A DNA stretch of 61,676 nucleotides from Lachnoclostridium sp. UBA3262 (GCA_002362575.1 DEUM01000047.1:13327-75002); one strand, 5' to 3'. Positions 7,602-17,104 are shown, numbered from the stretch's first letter. Notes: generated by a model from the letters alone, not told the origin. Program-made: numbers and translations.

Positions 7602-8063
7602 CTAAAAATCTGAATTTATCAATGGCGTTCCCATGATGACGTTCGTGCAATCTTCGCTCTCATTATAGGAGATGGCAACGTTCAAATTTACTTTCCTGCC
7701 ATTAACATTTTTTACATTCGCAATACCATTTGTATAACCATAGGCTACATAATAATTCTCACCAGAGGAAATACTACCCGTGAGCACGCTTCCACCGCCC
7801 ATAGACCGGAATAAATCCTCTGCCAGCTCAGCCATTTCCTCTTTTTCCATTTTGCCAAATATCTTTCCCTCGATACAGGTGTTTCCTGCTTTTATATTTC
7901 TTGTGTCGTTATTATTACCTGTTATCGTCAACTGATTTCTGGCAAATGCCTGAGTAAAATCATTATTTGCTACATATATTCGTGTTACTACTATTTGTAT
8001 AAATACAACCATCCATAAAACTGCTACCGTCATGATGGCTATTTTAAACTTTCTTTTTAACAT
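7602..8063 (-). CDS. YwmB-like membrane-anchored or exported protein
   Basis: The product is 153 residues from ATG 8063 (MLKRKFKIAIM), with AAGG 9 nt upstream; the ATG at 8117 lacks a site. One N-terminal hydrophobic segment (IAIMTVAVLWMVVFIQIVV) is a signal anchor or signal peptide. The exported part ends GRKVNLNVAISYNESEDCT then VIMGTPLINSDF, which resembles the C-terminal half of YwmB-family proteins. Its function is unknown. It sits alone between terminator-like and AT-rich spacers. Confidence 0.6.
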   Translation of the reverse strand: MLKRKFKIAIMTVAVLWMVVFIQIVVTRIYVANNDFTQAFARNQLTITGNNNDTRNIKAGNTCIEGKIFGKMEKEEMAELAEDLFRSMGGGSVLTGSISSGENYYVAYGYTNGIANVKNVNGRKVNLNVAISYNESEDCTNVIMGTPLINSDF

Positions 8064-8222
8064 TCCATCAATCCTTTCCAAAGGTATATACCTTTCTAAT
8101 AGGATTTCCCATGGCAATATGTTTATTCATAATAATAAAAATTTACACTGCATTTATCTGGTATATTTAGCAAATTTTTCAATAATTATACTATTTGTAG
8201 CTTGTCAAAAATTTCATTATTC

Positions 8223-9455
8223 TTAATATTTACGGAACAAAATACTTGAATTCTGACCTCCAAAGCCAAAGGAATTACTCATTGCCACATTGACTTTCTT
8301 TTCGATTGCCTTGCCCGCAACAAAATTCAAAGGCACACATTTCTCATCCGGCGTTTCGTAGTTCAGCGTTGGCGGTACAATACCGGTACGGATACACTGA
8401 ATACAGGTTATTGCCTCCGTAATGCCACCAGCTCCCATCATATGGCCGGTAGCTCCCTTCGTGGAAGTAACTGCCATTTCCTTTGCGTGGTCTCCGAAAA
8501 GCTCGGCAATCGCAGCCGTCTCAATCGGATCTCCCATCGGCGTAGAAGTACCGTGCGTATTGATGTAATCGACATCCTCCGGTTTCAATCCGGCATGTTC
8601 AATCGCTTTCTCCATACAGAATACCGCGCCAATTCCCTCCGGGTGCGGACTGGTGACATGGTAACCATCCGTACAATTTGCAAAACCGACTAATTCGGCA
8701 AGAATCTTTGCGCCGCGTTTCTTCGCATTTTCCTCTGTCTCAATGACTAGCGCTCCGCCGCCTTCACCAATAACAAAGCCGTCCCTGTCCTTATCAAACG
8801 GGCGGCTGGCGCCCTGCGGGTTATCGTTATTCGTTGACAAGGCATGGGCAGAAGAAAGCCCCAGTATAAACAACGGCGACAGCGCCGACTCCGTCCCCAT
8901 AGCTAGCACAGCATCTGCCTGTCCCGACATGAGAAGCATGCAGGCGGTACTGATGGCATCGCCACCGGAAGAACACGCTGTACTCACAGTCAGGCTTGGA
9001 CCACGGTACCCCTTCGCAATTGCTACCTGTGCAGCCGCCTCATTCCCAATTATTTTTGGAACAAAACGTGGGCTGACTCTCTTATGCTGCCCGGTACTTA
9101 CACCATCCTGTGTCTCTGCAATTGGCGATATTCCGCCAAGTGCCGTTCCCACGACAATGCCCATACGCTCCGGTGACGCCGCCTCTCCTGCTTCCTCCAG
9201 CGCCTCCATCGCTGCCGCATACCCATACTGCATAAAAACATCCATCTCACGCGTCAGTTTTTTAGGCATACAGTCAAGCGGCTCAAATCCTTTTACCTCT
9301 GCCGCTATCTTTACCGGAAGATTTTCTGTATCAAATCGGGTAATCCGGTCCACACCACACTTTCCTGCCACAAGATTTTTCCAATATTCATCTACGCAAT
9401 TTCCAATCGGCGTGACTGCTCCCATACCTGTTACAACAAGACGATTATTCGTCAT
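8223..9455 (-). CDS. fabF: Beta-ketoacyl-ACP synthase II
   Basis: The product is 410 residues, full length for KAS II. The catalytic triad is intact: Cys161 (VSTACSSGG), His301 (INTHGTSTPMGDP) and His338 (GATGHMMGAGG). It condenses malonyl-ACP with an acyl-ACP in fatty-acid elongation. ATG 9455 gives the family-typical start (MTNNRLVVTGMGAVTP). It overlaps the end of the upstream acyl-AMP ligase gene by 11 bp, so the two are coupled. The usual fab neighbours (acpP, fabD, fabG, fabZ) are absent, so this may be a specialised or second copy fed by the ligase rather than the housekeeping enzyme. Confidence 0.95.
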   Translation of the reverse strand: MTNNRLVVTGMGAVTPIGNCVDEYWKNLVAGKCGVDRITRFDTENLPVKIAAEVKGFEPLDCMPKKLTREMDVFMQYGYAAAMEALEEAGEAASPERMGIVVGTALGGISPIAETQDGVSTGQHKRVSPRFVPKIIGNEAAAQVAIAKGYRGPSLTVSTACSSGGDAISTACMLLMSGQADAVLAMGTESALSPLFILGLSSAHALSTNNDNPQGASRPFDKDRDGFVIGEGGGALVIETEENAKKRGAKILAELVGFANCTDGYHVTSPHPEGIGAVFCMEKAIEHAGLKPEDVDYINTHGTSTPMGDPIETAAIAELFGDHAKEMAVTSTKGATGHMMGAGGITEAITCIQCIRTGIVPPTLNYETPDEKCVPLNFVAGKAIEKKVNVAMSNSFGFGGQNSSILFRKY

Positions 9456-11127
9456 CCTCATTCCAGTCATTTTCCTTAATTTCCTTTCTCCTTATCTTCC
9501 CGCTTATCGTCTTTGGCAATTCCTTTGTAAAATCAAGAATTTTCGGCCATTTATAGGAAGCAATATTTTTCTTCAGAGATTTCATAATCTCATTTCTTAA
9601 TTTATCGGATGCCTGCTCCTCATCCGCCAGCACAATGCTTGCCTTAATCGCCTGACCGCGAATTGGATCCGGTACCGACGTCACGGCACATTCCAATACA
9701 TAAGGCAGCTTCATAATTTCATTTTCAATTTCAAACGGTCCAATTCGGTAACCCGATGACTTAATTACATCATCCGTCCGCCCCACATACCATAGAAAAC
9801 CATCCTCATCACAATACGCCGTATCGCCCGTATGGTAATATCCGTCGTGCCATGCTGCATTTGTCTTTTCCTCATCGCCATAATATTCCGTAAAAAGCCC
9901 GTTCGGAATATTTTCCTCTGTGCGGATAACGATTTCTCCTTCTTCTCCCGGCTCTGCCAAAGAGCCATCCGGCAGCATAACCTTTACATCATACTGTGGA
10001 CTCGGCTTTCCCATGGAACCCGGCTTTGGAGTCGTCCCAACAAGGTTTCCGATTGTCAATGTCGTCTCAGTCTGCCCAAATCCTTCCATTAGTGTTAAAC
10101 CTGTCTTTTGCTTAAACTTCTCAAATATTTCCGGATTGAGCGCTTCCCCCGCTGTCGTTACATTTTGCAGGGAAGATAAATCATACTGTTCCAGCTTCAG
10201 ATGAACCATAACCCGATATACCGTCGGCGGTGCACAGAAAGTTGTTATTTTGTATTTTTCAATCATATGCAGAATTTCTTTTGCATCAAAGTCATCAAAA
10301 TCATAAGTAAAAATCGGTGCCTCGCAGAGCCACTGTCCATACAACTTCCCCCATAATGCCTTGCCCCAGCCAGTATCGGATATGGCAAAATGAATTCCAT
10401 CCGGATCCACTTGATGCCAGTATTTTGCGGTGATATAATGCCCCAGCGGGTACTTAAAGCTGTGGGTTGTAATTTTCGGATAAGAGGTCGTCCCCGAAGT
10501 GAAAAACATAATCATCGGATCATCCCCACAAATTGCGTTTTCTCCCCTCGGTCTTGCAAAATGGCTGGAAAAATATTTTACTTCCTTATTAAAACTCCGC
10601 CAGCCCGGACGGCTCGCGCCTACCATTATTTTTACTTTTAAATCTCTATAATTTTTGGTTGCCTTATCAATTTCCTTCGACACCGGGCCGTCCGCCGTAC
10701 ACAAAACGGCATCTACATTGCCCGTCTTGAACCGATATTCAAAATCCGATTTTAGAAGTAAATTTGTCGCCGGAATCGCTACCGCACCAATTTTGTGAAG
10801 TGCCAGAATAGCAAACCAGAACTGATAATGACGTTTCAGCACCAGCATTACACGGTCGCCCTTACGAATCCCCAAAAACTGAAAATAGTTTGCTACCTTG
10901 GACGAATATCTCGCCATATCACGGAAAGTAAAGGTACGCTCTTTCCCCTCTCTTGAAATATGAAGCATTGCCACCTTATCCGGACACTTTTTTGCCAGTT
11001 TATCTACCACATCATAAGCAAAATTAAAATTATCATCATTCGTAAACTCAATATGCTGTAAAACTCCCTCTGCATCTTCTTCCACTTGAATGAATGGTGC
11101 CACAACGGCGTCTTTGCTGATACTCAT
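9445..11127 (-). CDS. Acyl-CoA synthetase / AMP-dependent acyl ligase
   Basis: The product is 560 residues of the ANL superfamily. The ATP-binding motif is FFTSGTTSYPK; the adenylate motif is GFGQTETT; the hinge region is YHTGDTAYCDEDG then GRTDDVIKSSGYRIGP; the C-terminal catalytic Lys lies in TISGKIRRKE. The closest resemblance is to medium-chain acyl-CoA synthetases (acetyl-CoA synthetase-like). It activates a carboxylic acid as acyl-AMP and transfers it to CoA or possibly ACP. The start has AAAGGA before ATG 11127. It is first in an operon with fabF, which suggests it primes or feeds acyl chains to that condensing enzyme. Confidence 0.9.
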   Translation of the reverse strand: MSISKDAVVAPFIQVEEDAEGVLQHIEFTNDDNFNFAYDVVDKLAKKCPDKVAMLHISREGKERTFTFRDMARYSSKVANYFQFLGIRKGDRVMLVLKRHYQFWFAILALHKIGAVAIPATNLLLKSDFEYRFKTGNVDAVLCTADGPVSKEIDKATKNYRDLKVKIMVGASRPGWRSFNKEVKYFSSHFARPRGENAICGDDPMIMFFTSGTTSYPKITTHSFKYPLGHYITAKYWHQVDPDGIHFAISDTGWGKALWGKLYGQWLCEAPIFTYDFDDFDAKEILHMIEKYKITTFCAPPTVYRVMVHLKLEQYDLSSLQNVTTAGEALNPEIFEKFKQKTGLTLMEGFGQTETTLTIGNLVGTTPKPGSMGKPSPQYDVKVMLPDGSLAEPGEEGEIVIRTEENIPNGLFTEYYGDEEKTNAAWHDGYYHTGDTAYCDEDGFLWYVGRTDDVIKSSGYRIGPFEIENEIMKLPYVLECAVTSVPDPIRGQAIKASIVLADEEQASDKLRNEIMKSLKKNIASYKWPKILDFTKELPKTISGKIRRKEIKENDWNEDDE

Positions 11128-11326
11128 TTATGTCATCCTTTCTAAATAATAATTAATAGTTTCTTGATAGAACTTTTTTCTACTGCACGTAGTTTTTAAA
11201 ACCACTTCTTATTGTTAAGATTACATCATGCCTTACTTTTTGTCAACCCTAAGCTACGGAAAAATACGTACTTGCTGGTAAATTTAAAGCTTACGTTAAT
11301 CCTTGTCAAAAAATGTAACGTTTTAA

Positions 11327-11355
11327 TTGAATTTCGTCGTTTCCTGTGATAGAAT
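11327..11355 (+). promoter_or_regulatory. Promoter of nfnAB
   Basis: The plus strand reads TTGAAT, 17 bp, TAGAAT, with the -10 about 40 bp upstream of ATG 11396. It lies in the 268-bp gap shared with the divergent acyl ligase operon. Confidence 0.6.
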
Positions 11356-11395
11356 AGGAGTGTTATGTGAAAAAATTATTAGTAGGAGGCTTATC

Positions 11396-12238
11396 ATGTT
11401 TAAAATAGTAGAGAAGAAGTCCCTGAATCCTACTGTTGCCAAAATGACAATAGTAGCTCCGCTTATTGCAAAAAAGGCAGAACCGGGACAATTCATTATT
11501 ATCCGCGCAAAGGAAGACAGCGAAAGAATTCCTTTGACCATTGCAGATTTTGACCGCGAAGCCGGCACAGTAACCATTATTTACCAGATTGTCGGCGCCG
11601 GTACAATGGAAATAGATTCCTTAAAAGAAGGGGAATATGTACAGGACTTTGTCGGACCACTCGGTGTTCCAACACATACGGAAGGTTTAAAAAAGGTTGC
11701 CGTTGTCGGCGGTGGCGTTGGATGTGCGATTGCCTATCCGGTTACGAAAAAACTACATGAGATGGGTGCAGAGGTTCATGCCATTGTCGGTTTCCGTAAT
11801 CAGAATCTGGTTATCCTTGAGGATGAATTTAAGGCGGCAAGCAGCAAGCTCGTTATGATGACGGACGACGGAAGCTATGGCGAAAAAGGTCTGGTTACCG
11901 ACGCTTTGGAAAAATTGATAAATGAAGGAAACGAATACGATGAGGTCATCGCTATTGGGCCATTGATTATGATGAAATTTGTCTGCCTCACTACAAAAAA
12001 ATACGGTATTAAAACGGTTGTCAGCATGAATCCGATTATGATTGACGGTACCGGCATGTGCGGGGGCTGCCGTCTGACCGTGAATGGCGAAACAAAATTT
12101 GCCTGTGTTGACGGCCCTGATTTCGACGGTCATCTGGTTGACTTTGACGAGGCAATGCACAGAGGTACGATGTATAAAGAATTTGAAACCCATGCCCGCG
12201 AGGAAGCATGCAACTTATTAAAGAAGGAGGTCAGGTAA
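11396..12238 (+). CDS. nfnA: NADH-dependent ferredoxin:NADP+ oxidoreductase, small (FAD, 2Fe-2S) subunit
   Basis: The product is 280 residues from ATG 11396, with AGGAGG 6 nt upstream. An FAD-binding barrel is followed by an NAD-binding Rossmann part (VAVVGGGVGCAIAYPV). A 2Fe-2S cysteine cluster lies near the end (GTGMCGGCRLTVNG and KFACVDGPDFDGH). This is the dihydroorotate-dehydrogenase-PyrK/SudB-like subunit. With the large subunit just downstream it forms NfnAB, an electron-bifurcating enzyme that links NADH, reduced ferredoxin and NADPH pools in anaerobes. It could be annotated as sulfide dehydrogenase or glutamate synthase small subunit; gene order favours Nfn. Confidence 0.88.
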   Translation: MFKIVEKKSLNPTVAKMTIVAPLIAKKAEPGQFIIIRAKEDSERIPLTIADFDREAGTVTIIYQIVGAGTMEIDSLKEGEYVQDFVGPLGVPTHTEGLKKVAVVGGGVGCAIAYPVTKKLHEMGAEVHAIVGFRNQNLVILEDEFKAASSKLVMMTDDGSYGEKGLVTDALEKLINEGNEYDEVIAIGPLIMMKFVCLTTKKYGIKTVVSMNPIMIDGTGMCGGCRLTVNGETKFACVDGPDFDGHLVDFDEAMHRGTMYKEFETHAREEACNLLKKEVR

Positions 12239-12240
12239 TC

Positions 12241-13638
12241 ATGGCAGAACGTAATATGGATATGAACAAATGTCCTATGCCGGTACAAGACCCGGACGTA
12301 AGAAATAAAAATTTTGACGAGGTAGCGCTTGGCTATACTTATGATATGGCAGTAAACGAGGCCCGCCGCTGCCTGAACTGCCCAAAGAAACCTTGTGTCA
12401 GTGCCTGTCCCGTACAGATTGACATTCCGGCTTTCATTGAACGGGTAGCAAATGAAGATATGGAGGGCGCTTTTGAAATCCTCTCCAAATCCACTTCCCT
12501 TCCTGCTGTATGTGGTCGTGTGTGCCCGCAGGAAAGCCAGTGCGAGGGTAAATGTGTCCGCGGTATCAAGGGCGAGCCGGTCGGCATTGGCCGTCTGGAG
12601 CGGTTTGTAGCAGATTATCACAGAGAGCATTGCAAAGAAACCCCTGTTATGCCGGAGCAGAATGGTCATAAGGTAGCTGTGATCGGCGCCGGACCGAGTG
12701 GTCTGACAGTGGCCGGAGATTTGGCTAAAATGGGATATAAGGTAACTATTTTCGAAGCGCTTCACCTTGCCGGAGGCGTACTTGTCTATGGTATTCCTGA
12801 GTTCCGTCTGCCAAAGGCAATCGTCCAAAAAGAAATTGATAATTTAAAGGCAATCGGTGTTGATGTAGAAACAAACATGGTTATCGGAAAAGTTCTGACA
12901 ATAGATGAAATCTTTGAAATGGGCAATGAGGCAATTTTCGTGGGCTCCGGCGCCGGACTTCCACGTTTTATGAATATTCCGGGCGAGAGCCTGAAAGGTG
13001 TTTACTCTGCAAACGAATTCCTGACGCGTATTAACCTGATGAAGGCTTATCAGGACGGAAGCCAGACTCCGATTCAGCACGCAAAGAAAGTGGCAGTAGT
13101 CGGTGGGGGAAACGTAGCTATGGACGCTGCACGAAGTGCAAAACGACTTGGTGCAGAAGAAGTATATATTGTTTACCGCCGTGGTATGGAAGAGCTTCCT
13201 GCACGTAAAGAGGAAGTAGAGCATGCCGAAGAAGAAGGAATTATTTTCAAAACCTTAAATAATCCTGTCGAAATCCTTGGCAATGAAGATGGCATGGTAA
13301 GTGGCATTAAGTGCATAGAAATGGAACTTGGCGAACCGGACGAGAGTGGCCGCCGCCGTCCAGTTGAAAAGCCGGGCAGCGAGTTTGTACTGGATGTGGA
13401 CTCCGTCATTATGTCTATCGGAACCAGCCCGAACCCACTGATTCGTTCGACAACTCCGGGATTGGAAGCAAATAACCGCGGCTGTCTTATCACAAAAGAT
13501 GATTCCGGTCTGACAACCCGCGAGGGCGTATATGCCGGCGGTGACGCCGTTACCGGCGCCGCTACCGTTATCCTCGCTATGGGGGCAGGAAAAGCCGCAG
13601 CAAAAGCAATTGATGAATATATCCGCGAGGGTAAGTAA
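12241..13638 (+). CDS. nfnB: NADPH-dependent large subunit of NfnAB (GltD/SudA-like)
   Basis: The product is 465 residues from ATG 12241, with GGAGG 10 nt upstream and 2 bp after the small-subunit stop. The N-terminal part carries cysteines for two [4Fe-4S] clusters (CLNCPKKPCVSACPVQ; CGRVCPQESQCEGKC). A first dinucleotide fold follows (VAVIGAGPSGLTVAGDLAKMG), then the second (VAVVGGGNVAMDAARSAKRLG), and a closing FAD motif (GVYAGGDAVTGAATV). The family includes GltD. No large glutamate synthase gene lies nearby, and the pairing with the PyrK-like subunit supports an NADPH-forming bifurcating oxidoreductase. The operon ends at a strong terminator. Confidence 0.9.
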   Translation: MAERNMDMNKCPMPVQDPDVRNKNFDEVALGYTYDMAVNEARRCLNCPKKPCVSACPVQIDIPAFIERVANEDMEGAFEILSKSTSLPAVCGRVCPQESQCEGKCVRGIKGEPVGIGRLERFVADYHREHCKETPVMPEQNGHKVAVIGAGPSGLTVAGDLAKMGYKVTIFEALHLAGGVLVYGIPEFRLPKAIVQKEIDNLKAIGVDVETNMVIGKVLTIDEIFEMGNEAIFVGSGAGLPRFMNIPGESLKGVYSANEFLTRINLMKAYQDGSQTPIQHAKKVAVVGGGNVAMDAARSAKRLGAEEVYIVYRRGMEELPARKEEVEHAEEEGIIFKTLNNPVEILGNEDGMVSGIKCIEMELGEPDESGRRRPVEKPGSEFVLDVDSVIMSIGTSPNPLIRSTTPGLEANNRGCLITKDDSGLTTREGVYAGGDAVTGAATVILAMGAGKAAAKAIDEYIREGK

Positions 13639-13655
13639 GCCTGCATGAACTAAAA

Positions 13656-13699
13656 AGGACATCCGTTGAGAGTATATACTCCATCAGGATGTCTTTTTT
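13656..13699 (+). terminator. Terminator of nfnAB
   Basis: A GGACATCC arm pairs with GGATGTC across a loop that holds its own small stem (GTATATAC). A run of six to seven T follows on the plus strand. It lies 18 bp after the nfnB stop. Confidence 0.85.
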
Positions 13700-13714
13700 A
13701 ATACACAAAGTTAC

Positions 13715-14356
13715 TTACTGTTTATCTGTCACATTCCCATTATCATCAAAATATATCAGCCGTATTACCCCATCTGCCATAGATACCCTGCACTGATAAC
13801 TGGAGGTATTCAGATTAAAATAAACCTTCTTCTCCCCGATTTTATAATCGGTATATGTTTCGTCCGCAAACCGCTCCAACTGAATACGTGCCTGAATCGG
13901 GTAAAGTGGATTTTTGAAAATCAATTCATACGGTCCAAAGATAATAAGAAGCCCAAGCACCAGACACACAATCCCAACTGCCATCTTCTTCTTTTTGTTT
14001 ATCAAAACCCGCATCAGCGCCCCTGCCCCCATACCTAACAGTTCAAAAACCATACAGACCGGCAGGACATACATTAAAATTCTGGCAATACTGCCTGCAT
14101 CCGACTGTAAATATGTCATGGCATTGGAATTCCCGACCACAATCTGATACGCACAGGCAAATAAAATAGTAAAGACAGGTACGACAAAACTGTATTTTCT
14201 CAAAGTGATAAAGGCAACTGCCCCTACGATCGGCATAATCAGCATAACCTGTGGCAGATCAAAAGAATCCATCAGCTGAATATATTCCACTACGCCAATG
14301 ACGACGAGTACGACAATCCACACTCCCACCCGGATTTTTTTCCATCTTTCCTTCAT
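13715..14356 (-). CDS. Membrane protein of unknown function
   Basis: The product is 213 residues with about five predicted membrane helices (VWIVVLVVIGVVEYI, VMLIMPIVGAVAFITL, FVVPVFTILFACAYQIVV, ILMYVLPVCMVFELLGMGAG, AVGIVCLVLGLLIIFG). An exposed C-terminal domain of about 65 residues is rich in aromatic and charged residues (DETYTDYKIGEKKVYFNL). I do not recognise the family. ATG 14356 overlaps the stop of the upstream AlkD-like gene (ATGA), so the two are translated together, although no functional link is evident. Confidence 0.75.
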   Translation of the reverse strand: MKERWKKIRVGVWIVVLVVIGVVEYIQLMDSFDLPQVMLIMPIVGAVAFITLRKYSFVVPVFTILFACAYQIVVGNSNAMTYLQSDAGSIARILMYVLPVCMVFELLGMGAGALMRVLINKKKKMAVGIVCLVLGLLIIFGPYELIFKNPLYPIQARIQLERFADETYTDYKIGEKKVYFNLNTSSYQCRVSMADGVIRLIYFDDNGNVTDKQ

Positions 14357-15075
14357 TTGAGTCTCCTTTTATTCTCACATATCCGTTTCATCCCCCGTAA
14401 AACCACCTTGTCTTCTTCCGACACCCGATAAGATTCCAGCATTTTCTGAATCGCCCTGTTGTACGTTTCATCCGACAAGTGATTCTTCCCCTTTAACAGC
14501 GCCATTGTCTCTCCCCGAAATTTTGCATAGGCAGTTGCCAGTGCCCATGCAATCCCCATGCTTCCATAATAATCCCCATCATAGAGAGAATCAAGAGTTT
14601 TCACAGTTTTTTCAATATATTCCGGTAAAAGATACTGATCCATCAACATCACCGCGACTACCCGAACCTCAAACTCTTCCTTCGAATCCTTGTATTCCAT
14701 AAGAAAATCCCAGAATATATCACGCTCAGCGGGCTTTAACTTAATCGTAGAACAAAAACAATCGTTTACCGACCAGTTATTGATACGGGGAATAAATTTC
14801 CTGATTACTTCTATTTTTTCCCGAATGTCTGCCTTAGCATACCCAATTACCATTCCCGCTATCATTGTTTCCTCAAAAAATTCATCTCCGGTTTCGAACA
14901 CAAAAGAGCGCCAGTCCCCTTTTGCAATCTCCTTTGCCTTCTTTCTAAGCACCGGAATCCGCACGCCCAGCATATTGTCACAGCCGGGAATCAGGCTGGC
15001 GGAAAACTTTTTGTAGTCTTTCCCTGCCTGTTCCAAAAGCCAATCTCTAAGGGATTTATCTGCCTCTGCCTTCAT
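14353..15075 (-). CDS. AlkD-like DNA alkylation repair protein
   Basis: The product is 240 residues from ATG 15075; the ATG at 15096 lies upstream of the AAGGAGG site and is rejected. The all-helical HEAT-like repeat pattern of AlkD/AlkC glycosylases is visible: MLGVRIPVLRKKAKEIAKGD near the N-terminus, then WSVNDCFCS, FEVRVVAVMLMDQYL and YYGSMGIAWALATAYAKF. AlkD-type enzymes excise bulky or positively charged alkylated purines (N3- and N7-alkyl). The conserved Trp-Asp patch (NWSVNDCF) and WALATAY helix fit the family. It is the first gene of a two-gene operon. Confidence 0.88.
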   Translation of the reverse strand: MKAEADKSLRDWLLEQAGKDYKKFSASLIPGCDNMLGVRIPVLRKKAKEIAKGDWRSFVFETGDEFFEETMIAGMVIGYAKADIREKIEVIRKFIPRINNWSVNDCFCSTIKLKPAERDIFWDFLMEYKDSKEEFEVRVVAVMLMDQYLLPEYIEKTVKTLDSLYDGDYYGSMGIAWALATAYAKFRGETMALLKGKNHLSDETYNRAIQKMLESYRVSEEDKVVLRGMKRICENKRRLK

Positions 15076-15163
15076 TGTTGCGACACCTCCTTGCATTTTA
15101 TATTATAGCATATCCCTTACCTTCCCCGCAATCGCAACAGAAATTACCAGACAGCTATTACCA

Positions 15164-15232
15164 GACAAAAACAAAGGCGTTCCCGCTCCGTCTATACTCC
15201 TCCCCAGTACAAACCATGTGGGTAACGCCCTT
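15164..15232 (-). terminator. Possible terminator after the LRR-like secreted protein gene
   Basis: On the minus strand AAGGGCGTTACCC can pair with GGGAACGCCTT across a long loop, followed by TGTTTTTGTC. The stem is imperfect and the loop is about 35 nt, so this is tentative. Confidence 0.45.
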
Positions 15233-15329
15233 GCCTTTTCCAAATATTAAATTTCTTACAAGTCTTTTCCGCTCTATCCTTCGTAACTCTCTAATCCCAA
15301 GTCCCCGTTTTCAGGCATATCCTGCCCTG

Positions 15330-16892
15330 TCAAATCTTATTGTAACTGAGAGAATAGCTTATCTTCTCATCCTTCTCGTTTTTCATCAATAAATACATTT
15401 CTTTCTCGTTTTTCATCGTCATGGTATACTGCGACTCGGCATTCCTCATTCCTGCAATCTTACCGATGCCATATACCTGTGTAAATTTGTCTGCTGCCAG
15501 TTTAGCCTTAAAAACGCCTTCTCCGGTTATAAGATATACATAATTATTATTAACCGTTACAGAAATTCCCTTGAAGTATTCACGATTTGGAATCCTCATC
15601 TGGTGGTTTGCACTAACCCGAGCAAACTCAATTTTATTCTTGTTCTCAAGCTCCACCATTTCGCCCTTCGAAATTTTACTTACAATGACTTCTGTATCTG
15701 CCAATGAATCAGCCCCACTGGTAAGTCCTACTACTGTATCACCCTCCGTTGCCGTAGGAGAAAAATTGCACTCTACCTGCTTCGTAACTGCCATCTTGTT
15801 CATGTCAAAATATAAAATGCAGGTTGCCAGTTCATCCCCAGTTATCATCTTTAATACGGCAACTCCATTTTTCTGTCCTAATAAGGATATTGCGTAGTGG
15901 TTCCCGTAGCTGTCTTTGTAATCAATCCAGTCGTTTACATTGACCGTCTGCACAATCGTCCCCTGTGTATTTACTTTGTAAATATAACTTACGGTCTTGT
16001 TTACTAAACTACCATCCTTATCGGCAACAAAGTAAAAGTTTCCCTGTGCATCCTGCCACTGTGCCCCTATTTTCTGCATCGTTTTAGCCGTTCTCTGGGC
16101 AGCCGCATCCAGCGGAATATTAACGCTTGTCAGATTAGAACCGTTTAACGACTTCTTGACGCAGCGGGTATAGTCACTGCTCCATTCGTAAATGCAGTAG
16201 TTGCCATTTGCGTCCAGACTTCCATCCTCGTTCAAGTCAGCAAAGGAAGTTTTAATTTTCGTTGACTTAAACGGCGCATAATATTTCTCTCCCCGTACTT
16301 CGGTTTTCTTGTTGTAGTAAATTTTCAGCTTCTTTACCATATGTCCGGTCAAGTCCACATCCACCAGCTTCTTACACTTATTGATTTTTAAGCTCGTCAA
16401 CTGGTTATACTGTAAATACAGATATTTCAGCTTCTTATTTTTGTTCAAATCCAGCTTCTGCAAGCTTCCGTCTGTCATTTCTATCTCGGTCAGCTTCTTA
16501 TTTTTCGAGAAATTCACGGTCTTTACTGTCGTGTCATTGGCAACAAATCTTTTCAGATTGGTCAGCTTTGTAATTCCCTTAAAAGACTTAATGTCCTTTA
16601 TGTACTTCTTTTGATACTTCGAATATTTCGACTTCCGAATCTTCACGCTTTTCTTTCGGGAGCCGGTTCCAAAACTGGTCGCCTTTTTAATTTCTTTCAC
16701 AGATAATTTATTATCTTTGTTCTTATCGTAATTTACCTTAACCAGCTCGCGGAATACCTTATCCGGAAAGTTCTTTTTGCTAATCGCTACCTTTTTCGAT
16801 TTTGCCTGAACATCATTTTCTCCTGTCATACCAGCAACAGCACCTGCTGTCAGCATCATGGCTGTTGCCATAATAATAATTTTTCTTTTCAT
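15330..16892 (-). CDS. Secreted protein with EF-hand-like and leucine-rich repeat segments
   Basis: The product is 520 residues with a signal peptide (MKRKIIIMATAMMLTAGAVA). An EF-hand/dockerin-like calcium loop (NYDKNKDNKLSVKEI) lies near residue 55. Short leucine-rich repeats cover about 100-190 (LTNLKRFVANDT, LTEIEMTDGSLQKLDLNKNKKLKYLYLQYNQLTSL). A second calcium-like loop (DLNEDGSLDANG) follows near 215. The C-terminal 280 residues look like beta-sheet repeats (YFVADKDGSLVNKTVSYIY). AAAGGAGG precedes ATG 16892. No LPxTG motif or other anchor is seen. It probably works at or outside the cell surface, perhaps in glycan or host binding; its actual ligand is unknown. Confidence 0.8.
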   Translation of the reverse strand: MKRKIIIMATAMMLTAGAVAGMTGENDVQAKSKKVAISKKNFPDKVFRELVKVNYDKNKDNKLSVKEIKKATSFGTGSRKKSVKIRKSKYSKYQKKYIKDIKSFKGITKLTNLKRFVANDTTVKTVNFSKNKKLTEIEMTDGSLQKLDLNKNKKLKYLYLQYNQLTSLKINKCKKLVDVDLTGHMVKKLKIYYNKKTEVRGEKYYAPFKSTKIKTSFADLNEDGSLDANGNYCIYEWSSDYTRCVKKSLNGSNLTSVNIPLDAAAQRTAKTMQKIGAQWQDAQGNFYFVADKDGSLVNKTVSYIYKVNTQGTIVQTVNVNDWIDYKDSYGNHYAISLLGQKNGVAVLKMITGDELATCILYFDMNKMAVTKQVECNFSPTATEGDTVVGLTSGADSLADTEVIVSKISKGEMVELENKNKIEFARVSANHQMRIPNREYFKGISVTVNNNYVYLITGEGVFKAKLAADKFTQVYGIGKIAGMRNAESQYTMTMKNEKEMYLLMKNEKDEKISYSLSYNKI

Positions 16893-17056
16893 AGAAAAAC
16901 CTCCTTTATTCTTGAAATATTAATTTCTATTCTTTGGGTCCCCTTGTACTTATAAAACGAATGAACGGGAGAAAATGTTGCAAAAAATAAAAAACTTTTA
17001 TAATTTTTTTGTGCGGGCATCAGAACAGTGCTATCCAAATGGCTCCAAAGCCGCAG

Positions 17057-17081
17057 AAAAGGACGCATAAAACATGCGCCC
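17057..17081 (-). terminator. Terminator after the Big_2 protein gene
   Basis: A GGGCGCAT/ATGCGTCC stem is followed on the minus strand by TTTTC, just beyond the stop at 17105. Confidence 0.75.
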
Positions 17082-17104
17082 TTACCCTTACGTCTTCTCT
17101 TTAT

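Noticed and set aside
11396..13638. Glutamate synthase pair gltB/gltD
   Set aside because: There is no 1500-residue glutamate synthase large subunit, and the small subunit is PyrK/SudB-like with a 2Fe-2S site. NfnAB fits better.
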